A stretch of 18,436 nt of DNA, taken from Amphritea sp. (GTDB lineage: Bacteria; Pseudomonadota; Gammaproteobacteria; Pseudomonadales; Nitrincolaceae). Positions within the stretch are counted from its first letter, which is position 1. The number at the start of each line of letters is the position of its first letter. The stretch spans positions 1-18,436 of the forward strand of contig JAIBDA010000014.1 in NCBI GenBank assembly GCA_024679635.1. Direction: 5' to 3'. The position numbers and the translations under genes are program-made. This document shows positions 15,935-18,436 of this stretch, piece after piece. The notes beneath the pieces are model-generated. The model was not told the DNA's origin. It did not search any database and saw only the letters and a program-made list of their open reading frames with translations.

Positions 15935-16441
15935 TTAAGGCATCTCTGGCGAATGTTCAAACCGATCGGTGAAGAATGCTTTCAGAGTAAACAAAATGAT
16001 TGAGGTGCTCCCCCAGGTCAGCCCTACCACTACCCCTAGGTCAACGATTCCTCGCCAGGGTTGCTCCAACATATGCACCAGCTGCACTAGCATCAGAATC
16101 CCCAACAACAGACAGTAACTGACAATCATCCTTTTACGCTGTATATCGAAAAAACCCATGCAAAATAGAGGTGCAAGAATAAAGCGCAGAGGGGTCACAT
16201 TATCTCGAAGAAACAATAATCGAGCAGCAACTCGGGGCGAATAACCTCTCTGAAACCCTTTATAGCCTTCGGCAAACCCCATAAACACAACACTGACGGC
16301 TAAAGCCACCCAGTGATACCAGCTCAGCGAGAATAGGAAGGTATCGAACCCGATAGCCCCCAGACGCACAATCGCATTGCCAAAAACAAAGGCAATGCCG
16401 GCAAAACCCCATAAAACTGCAATACGACCCAACACAGGCAA
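15935..16441 (-). CDS. Small integral membrane protein, function unknown, TTG start
   Basis: The 168-residue product is mostly hydrophobic, with about four predicted membrane segments: near 7-28, 40-56, 105-121 and 132-151. A basic loop (about 60-85, including YKGFQRGYSPRVAARLL) lies between segments two and three. I recognise no family. The only usual start in frame is TTG at 16439-16441; the next codon upstream that could start is ATT and the frame is closed by TGA at 16489. A perfect -10 box at 16469-16474 implies a leader of about 20 nt, which fits TTG. An ATG at 16443-16445 is in another frame and gives only a short ORF. It is convergent with ilvA. Confidence 0.72.
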   Translation of the reverse strand: MPVLGRIAVLWGFAGIAFVFGNAIVRLGAIGFDTFLFSLSWYHWVALAVSVVFMGFAEGYKGFQRGYSPRVAARLLFLRDNVTPLRFILAPLFCMGFFDIQRKRMIVSYCLLLGILMLVQLVHMLEQPWRGIVDLGVVVGLTWGSTSIILFTLKAFFTDRFEHSPEMP

Positions 16442-16468
16442 ACCATCAATAATTCCAGAGAAGCCGCC

Positions 16469-16474
16469 ATTATA
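16469..16474 (-). promoter_or_regulatory. -10 box of the membrane protein gene
   Basis: A perfect TATAAT on the minus strand; the -35 at 17 nt is TTCTTT, a weak match. It separates this gene from the barrel gene upstream, which ends in its own terminator. Confidence 0.5.
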
Positions 16475-16489
16475 GTGGATACTTACTCA

Positions 16490-16520
16490 GTAAAGAATAT
16501 CCGGGCCATCTCTGGCCCGG
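16490..16520 (-). terminator. Terminator of the barrel gene
   Basis: On the minus strand CCGGGCCA, GAGA loop, TGGCCCGG (16520-16501) is an 8 bp GC-rich stem, followed by ATATTCTTT. The T tract is imperfect. It lies 12 bp after the barrel gene stop. Confidence 0.7.
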
Positions 16521-16532
16521 GAATTTCGTGAT

Positions 16533-17759
16533 TTAAAAACGATAGGGAAATTTTATTCCAAGAGAGAAGTCAGGGGCATCGGGTGTGAGACCAATACCCA
16601 GAGTGGTTGACATTGATAGCTTATCACTCAAAGCATAAGTAATGCCGGTATTAAAGGTTGCCGCATTACCATCACTACCAAAGATATCGTTCCAATCACT
16701 TCCCTCCAGCCGCGTCTCACTTTTTTGACTGATTCTCTGTGAGACGGACAAACTCATACTCATCCGTTCATTCATCGCAAACGCCATTCCCAGACCATAG
16801 AAAACAGAGTCACCTAAACGAACATCCCCAGGCTGATCCCCCGAAGTAGAACTAATATCATCAAAACTCCCGTCCAGGTTATGGGTATAACCCACATTGG
16901 CAAAAAGAATGGCCGGATCCGTCGTTTTTACAAAAGACAGACTATTGCTGATACTCCATAAACCACTTCCGGTAGGCAGCTCCTTAGGATAAGTAACGGT
17001 ATCAGTGCCAGTAGCGTTGGTTACGGACTTAGTGACCGTTGGTGTTCCATAGGGATGGCTGCCGGTAGGCGCTTTAATACTCAGATTCCAGACAATATCT
17101 GGCCTGCTAACTGTTTCATTAAAGAGTTTGTACGCAGACGTTAGAGTAATGTCGCCTAAATCAGCTTCATCCACAGAGGCTTCAGCACCAACACCATTTA
17201 CATTACGTTGAAACGATGTATTCCTGTAAACGAAGGGTAAACTGGCACCAACCTGCCAACGATCGTTGACGTTATAGCGTCCCGTTGCATCGAAGGTATA
17301 AATATCTGCTGATATATCATCAACCGAGATATCACCTAAGAAGATAGCATCCAGCGCCAGAAAGCCTTCCAATACGAGTTCCTTACGGTCGTAATGGCTA
17401 TAATTCATTCCCAGTTCTACCGTAAAGTTATTACTGAAAAGCGCATGCTCCTCTTGCATTATATTATCAACACTGGAGCTGGGCGCGGCTGATTTCACTA
17501 CTTTATTCTGAGCCGTTTGCTGCTGAGGTTTAGCTTGTATAGATTGCCCGCCACTCTCCAGTGAGTAGAGCCGTTGCTCCATCTCTCTAAGCGTTTGCGC
17601 CTGTCGTTCATTAATTAGTTTTAATTGTTGAATTTCGAATTTTAACTGTTCTCCATCACTTACTGTCGCGGCTTCTTCAGCCAAGACGACCTGACATACA
17701 GCCAGACTTAACAGACTTACGGCCATCCCTGACCGGCCCCAATATGATCTGTAAACCAT
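16533..17759 (-). CDS. Outer-membrane beta-barrel with N-terminal coiled coil, FapF-like exporter
   Basis: The 408-residue product has a signal peptide (1-27, ending VVLA), a coiled coil at about 36-68 with leucine/isoleucine heptads (L39, I43, L46, I49, L57, M60, L64, L67), a Gln/Pro/Ser-rich linker (70-97), and a barrel from about residue 110 to the C-terminal aromatic F408 (IKFPYRF), the BAM recognition signal. Amphipathic strands such as NFTVELGMNYSHYD, WQVGASLPFVYR and LSMSTTLGIGL alternate with acidic loops. Signal, coiled coil, linker and barrel is the architecture of FapF, which exports Pseudomonas amyloid subunits; a generic phenol MetA-like transporter is the alternative. ATG 17759 has a GGGGGA ribosome binding site; a longer frame begins at 17822. 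The upstream gene supports the Fap reading. Confidence 0.72.
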   Translation of the reverse strand: MVYRSYWGRSGMAVSLLSLAVCQVVLAEEAATVSDGEQLKFEIQQLKLINERQAQTLREMEQRLYSLESGGQSIQAKPQQQTAQNKVVKSAAPSSSVDNIMQEEHALFSNNFTVELGMNYSHYDRKELVLEGFLALDAIFLGDISVDDISADIYTFDATGRYNVNDRWQVGASLPFVYRNTSFQRNVNGVGAEASVDEADLGDITLTSAYKLFNETVSRPDIVWNLSIKAPTGSHPYGTPTVTKSVTNATGTDTVTYPKELPTGSGLWSISNSLSFVKTTDPAILFANVGYTHNLDGSFDDISSTSGDQPGDVRLGDSVFYGLGMAFAMNERMSMSLSVSQRISQKSETRLEGSDWNDIFGSDGNAATFNTGITYALSDKLSMSTTLGIGLTPDAPDFSLGIKFPYRF

Positions 17760-17832
17760 TTTACTTCCCCCTTTCCCTGAAAAGCGCAAAGCGATCAGAC
17801 GAACCACTTTGCACATACCCATAGTTAAAAGT

Positions 17833-17851
17833 AGCAGGCATTCAGCCTGCT
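17833..17851 (-). terminator. Intergenic hairpin between the repeat protein and the barrel gene
   Basis: AGCAGGC (17833-17839) and GCCTGCT (17845-17851) form a perfect 7 bp stem with a 5 nt loop, 3 bp after the upstream stop. On the minus strand it is followed by ACTTTTAAC, a poor T tract. A partial terminator or mRNA stabiliser that sets unequal expression of two operon genes is more likely than a full stop. Confidence 0.5.
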
Positions 17852-17854
17852 GCT

Positions 17855-18436
17855 CTATAAACCTCTGAGATGATTCAAAGATCGGAGGACTCCATTAGGA
17901 CGAAACTCCGATAGCGATGAGCTTAGTTCAACAGTCAAACCGATACGGTTAAGCACCTGATTTAAATCACTGTTTAGCTGAGTACTCTGGAGTATATTCC
18001 CGCCGGAAAACTGCGAGCGGGTAATTTGCTGAGACACCGAACCAAACTCAGGAATATCAACCTGATAACCAACACCTTCAGCATCTACAGAGACCTGGGT
18101 ATTAACACCTTCATCACTCAGATGACTGTGGGTTCCCGTATTATCTACCTCTATCAGCCCTTCAGTATCAGGAACAATGTCAGAATCGGTCACCGTCCAA
18201 TCGACAGCATTGTGAACACTGTTACGATCGCCGGCGACCTGAATGCTCTGCACCACCCCGGAGATATTTTCCAGAGCGCCATTGTTCGATACATTGTCTA
18301 AAGATGACTGTTGCACCTCTTCCGACGGTACTGACAAGCCAATATTTCGACTACGGTACATCGTCATATGCGGGCGATAACGATCGCGGCCAAAATCAAA
18401 ATTGACACGCATCTCCATATTAAAGTCGCGCCCCCC
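17855..18436 (-). CDS. Asn/Ser/Gln-rich repeat protein, possible amyloid-related secreted protein, 5' end outside the window
   Basis: The frame is open to the window edge, so the N-terminus is missing; ATG 18418 is the first internal ATG but no ribosome binding site supports it and six sense codons precede it. The visible 187 residues from that ATG have no cysteine, no membrane segment and many N, S, Q, D, G and V. Two imperfect 20-residue repeats lie at residues 57-76 (QSIQVAGDRNSVHNAVDWTV) and 144-163 (QSTQLNSDLNQVLNRIGLTV), with 9 identical positions. An earlier basic part (VNFDFGRDRYRPHM) is distinct. It precedes the FapF-like barrel in the same direction, so export through that barrel, or a helper role such as FapA or FapE, is inferred. 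I do not recognise it by name. Confidence 0.6.
   Translation of the reverse strand, partial: GGRDFNMEMRVNFDFGRDRYRPHMTMYRSRNIGLSVPSEEVQQSSLDNVSNNGALENISGVVQSIQVAGDRNSVHNAVDWTVTDSDIVPDTEGLIEVDNTGTHSHLSDEGVNTQVSVDAEGVGYQVDIPEFGSVSQQITRSQFSGGNILQSTQLNSDLNQVLNRIGLTVELSSSLSEFRPNGVLRSLNHLRGL

Noticed and set aside
17760..17822. Upstream start for the barrel protein
   Set aside because: It would put 21 basic residues before the signal peptide; the GGGGGA before 17759 decides the start.
1..18436. tRNA, rRNA, CRISPR, insertion sequence or phage remnants
   Set aside because: No cloverleaf, no regularly spaced direct repeats, no transposase or integrase motif was found on either strand by reading.

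Overview
The window looks like chromosomal DNA from a free-living gammaproteobacterium, probably an Oceanospirillales-type marine organism. That placement is an inference from protein similarity and gene order recalled from memory; no search was run. The order yrfG-hslR-hslO-pckA with a divergent nudE is the classic gammaproteobacterial arrangement, here without the igaA (yrfF) gene that separates nudE and yrfG in enterics. The divergent tesA / ybbA-ybbP pair and the divergent rpiA / ilvA pair are also typical, the latter as in Pseudomonas relatives. No rRNA, tRNA, CRISPR array, insertion sequence or phage gene was seen.

Layout. 1-2872 (minus): yrfG (purine nucleotidase), hslR (Hsp15), hslO (Hsp33) and the first 190 codons of pckA (PEP carboxykinase). 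pckA has its own candidate promoter and a structured leader of about 100 nt. 2957-3505 (plus): nudE. 3661-3942 (minus): a small exported or membrane-anchored cysteine protein of unknown role. 4223-4807 (plus): sodB with a clear terminator, preceded by a dyad that touches its candidate -35 and by a possible 21-codon ORF. 4933-6705 (plus): a membrane histidine kinase of the NarX/UhpB type with no response regulator beside it; its 3' end overlaps the convergent tesA gene by 101 bp. 6605-7237 (minus): tesA. 7236-10386 (plus): ybbA-ybbP, an ABC transporter related to the LolCDE/MacB group; the start codons of tesA and ybbA share two bases. 10416-13037 (minus): a large AsmA-like DUF748 protein. 13307-13432 (plus): an unannotated-size 41-residue membrane peptide gene with its own promoter and terminator. 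13503-14174 (minus): rpiA. 14331-15851 (plus): ilvA, biosynthetic threonine deaminase. 15935-16441 (minus): a membrane protein of unknown function with a TTG start. 16533-18436 (minus): an outer-membrane beta-barrel with an N-terminal coiled coil, preceded by a secreted-looking Asn/Ser/Gln-rich protein that runs off the window.

How the genes work together. Most of the window is housekeeping: redox and heat stress (hslO, hslR, sodB), nucleotide sanitation (nudE, yrfG), central carbon metabolism (pckA, rpiA), isoleucine synthesis (ilvA) and envelope maintenance (tesA, ybbAP, DUF748). The most promising accessory element is the right edge. The barrel has the architecture of FapF, the outer-membrane exporter of Pseudomonas functional amyloid, and the protein encoded just upstream carries two imperfect 20-residue repeats of the pattern Q-S-x-Q-[VL]-x-x-D-x-N-x-V-x-N-x-[VI]-x-x-T-V. 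I infer a divergent Fap-like fibre-secretion locus continuing beyond the window. Lesser leads are several very short ORFs with good ribosome binding sites, dyads in intergenic regions, the orphan kinase and the interlocked tesA/ybbA start codons.
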